Virus record (IMG/VR): IMGVR_UViG_3300042470_000536
Location: 1 to 22,047 of that record
Direction: 5' to 3' (one strand)
Length of the DNA: 22,047 nucleotides
From: a virus
A model generated the notes under the pieces. That model worked only from the letters and a program-made list of their open reading frames with translations. It had not been told where the DNA came from and made no database searches. Shown here piece after piece: positions 21,223-22,047 of the stretch. Made by a program: the position numbers and the translations under genes. The stretch's first letter is position 1. Every line of letters starts with the position of its first letter.

Positions 21223-22047
21223 TGGCAGACGTCGAGATCAATGTCCAGCCGAACTCGGTCTCGGTCAACGTCGGCGGGGTGGACAGCATCACCGCCGGCG
21301 CGGGCCTGACGGGCGGCATCATCACCTCGAGCGGCACTGTGGCGGTCGACTTCGCCCCGGACGGGGCGGGGACGTCGAACCAAGTGCCGAGGGCAACGGA
21401 CACGCGGCTTGCAGGTCCGCGCACGCCCACGGCGCACGCCGCAACTCACGGGAACGCCGGGAGCGACCCCATCACCATCGCCCAGACGCAGGTGACCGGG
21501 CTGGCGACGGCGCTCAACGGCAAGGCGAGCATCCTGACGTCGATCAACGCCGGGACGGGCCTGTCGGGCGGCGGGAACCTGTCGGTCGACCGGACCCTGT
21601 CGGTTGCCTTCGGATCGACGGGCACGACCGCCTGCGTCGGCAACGATGCGCGCCTGTCGGACGCACGGACGCCCACGGCTCACGCGGCAAGCCACGGCTC
21701 GGCGGGCAGCGACCCCATCACCATCGCGCAGAGCCAAGTGACGAGCCTTGTCAGCGACCTCGCGGGCAAGGTGCCGACCTCGCGCACGGTCACGGCGAGC
21801 ACGGGCCTGACGGGTGGCGGCGACCTGAGCGCCAACCGCAGCTTCGCGGTCGACTTTGCCGCCAGCGGCGTGGCAACGGCAGGCAAGGCGTGCGAGGCCA
21901 CCGACAGCCGCCTGTCGAACTCCCGTGCCCCCACGGGCGCGGCGGGCGGCGACCTGACGGGGAGCACCTACCCCAACCCGACGATCAGCCGATTCGCTAC
22001 GTACGCCATCAGCACCTCGGCTCCGGTGTCGGGTGAGGGGTGGGTCT
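21222..22047 (+). CDS. tail fibre protein with internal repeats (partial, runs off the end)
   Basis: The frame is open from ATG 21222 to the end of the window (275 codons). The ATG overlaps the upstream stop. After a short N-terminus (ADVEINVQPNSVSVNVGG) come three repeats of about 82 residues: a part like GTGLSGGGNLSVDRTLSVAF (first copy from residue 26) followed by a part like ARTPTAHAASHGSAGSDPIT, then IAQxQVTxL. The third repeat changes into GDLTGSTYPNP, a motif common in tail fibres before the receptor-binding tip. Such repeats usually form a trimeric beta or coiled shaft. The receptor-binding end is outside the window, so the host target cannot be read. Confidence 0.8.
   Translation, partial: MADVEINVQPNSVSVNVGGVDSITAGAGLTGGIITSSGTVAVDFAPDGAGTSNQVPRATDTRLAGPRTPTAHAATHGNAGSDPITIAQTQVTGLATALNGKASILTSINAGTGLSGGGNLSVDRTLSVAFGSTGTTACVGNDARLSDARTPTAHAASHGSAGSDPITIAQSQVTSLVSDLAGKVPTSRTVTASTGLTGGGDLSANRSFAVDFAASGVATAGKACEATDSRLSNSRAPTGAAGGDLTGSTYPNPTISRFATYAISTSAPVSGEGWV
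21420..21971 (+). repeat. tandem coding repeats of the tail fibre shaft
   Basis: The phrase R(T/A)PT with following AHAA(T/S)HG(N/S)AGSDPITIA starts at 21420 and 21666, 246 bases apart; a diverged third version (RAPTGAAGGDLTG) starts at 21924, 258 bases later. The GGG-rich GTGL part repeats with the same rhythm. Confidence 0.8.

Noticed and set aside
1-22047. tRNA genes, insertion sequences, attachment sites
   Set aside because: No cloverleaf, transposase or terminal inverted repeats were recognised; this was by eye, so a short or diverged tRNA could be missed.

Overview
The window is a contiguous piece of a G+C-rich, tailed double-stranded DNA phage genome (or a prophage of one). Every supported gene lies on the + strand. 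The genes are packed head to tail, with stop/start overlaps of the types ATGA, TGATG, TTGA and GTGA, and no gene-free stretch exceeds about 100 bases. The host cannot be named from the sequence. No integrase, repressor cassette, replication gene, lysis gene, tRNA or CRISPR array is visible.

Layout. (1) 1-730: the end of one small gene, a small coiled-coil-like protein and a small helix-turn-helix-like protein. (2) 732-2563: DNA packaging, with a putative small terminase and a clear large terminase. (3) 2587-5159: portal of the DUF935/Mu gp29 type and a Mu gp30/SPP1 gp7-type minor head protein. (4) 5181-10879: an accessory block inside the head operon. It holds a basic modular protein built from cassettes joined by a repeated 27-bp linker, a lectin-like virion protein, a 1063-residue SGNH-esterase/FN3/lectin-like protein and a small unknown protein. 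(5) 10876-13534: protease-scaffold with a probable internal scaffold start, capsid cement protein and major capsid protein, followed by a UUCG hairpin. (6) 13609-17245: a Mu gp36-like adaptor, a Mu gpG-like tail-completion protein, a putative tail tube protein, a tail assembly chaperone pair with a textbook -1 frameshift signal, a putative tail terminator, a very short putative tape measure protein and a 69-residue protein. (7) 17242-22047: two large unrecognised beta-rich tail proteins, a small tail protein and a repeat-containing tail fibre that runs off the end.

Together these genes describe head assembly, packaging and a non-contractile tail. The terminase would fill a prohead through the portal, the protease-scaffold would shape and mature the capsid, the connectors would join a tail whose length is set by the tape measure candidate, and the distal proteins and fibre would contact the host. 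The 256-residue tape measure candidate suggests an unusually short tail.

The most interesting points are: the modular linker-repeat gene at 5181-6236, whose first two cassettes are visibly A+T-richer; the esterase/FN3/lectin-like proteins placed between portal and protease; a ten-residue motif shared by the protease-scaffold and the N-terminus of the capsid protein; the frameshift signal at 15539-15591; and a C-terminal motif, carrying a ribosome binding site, repeated at the ends of two consecutive tail genes.
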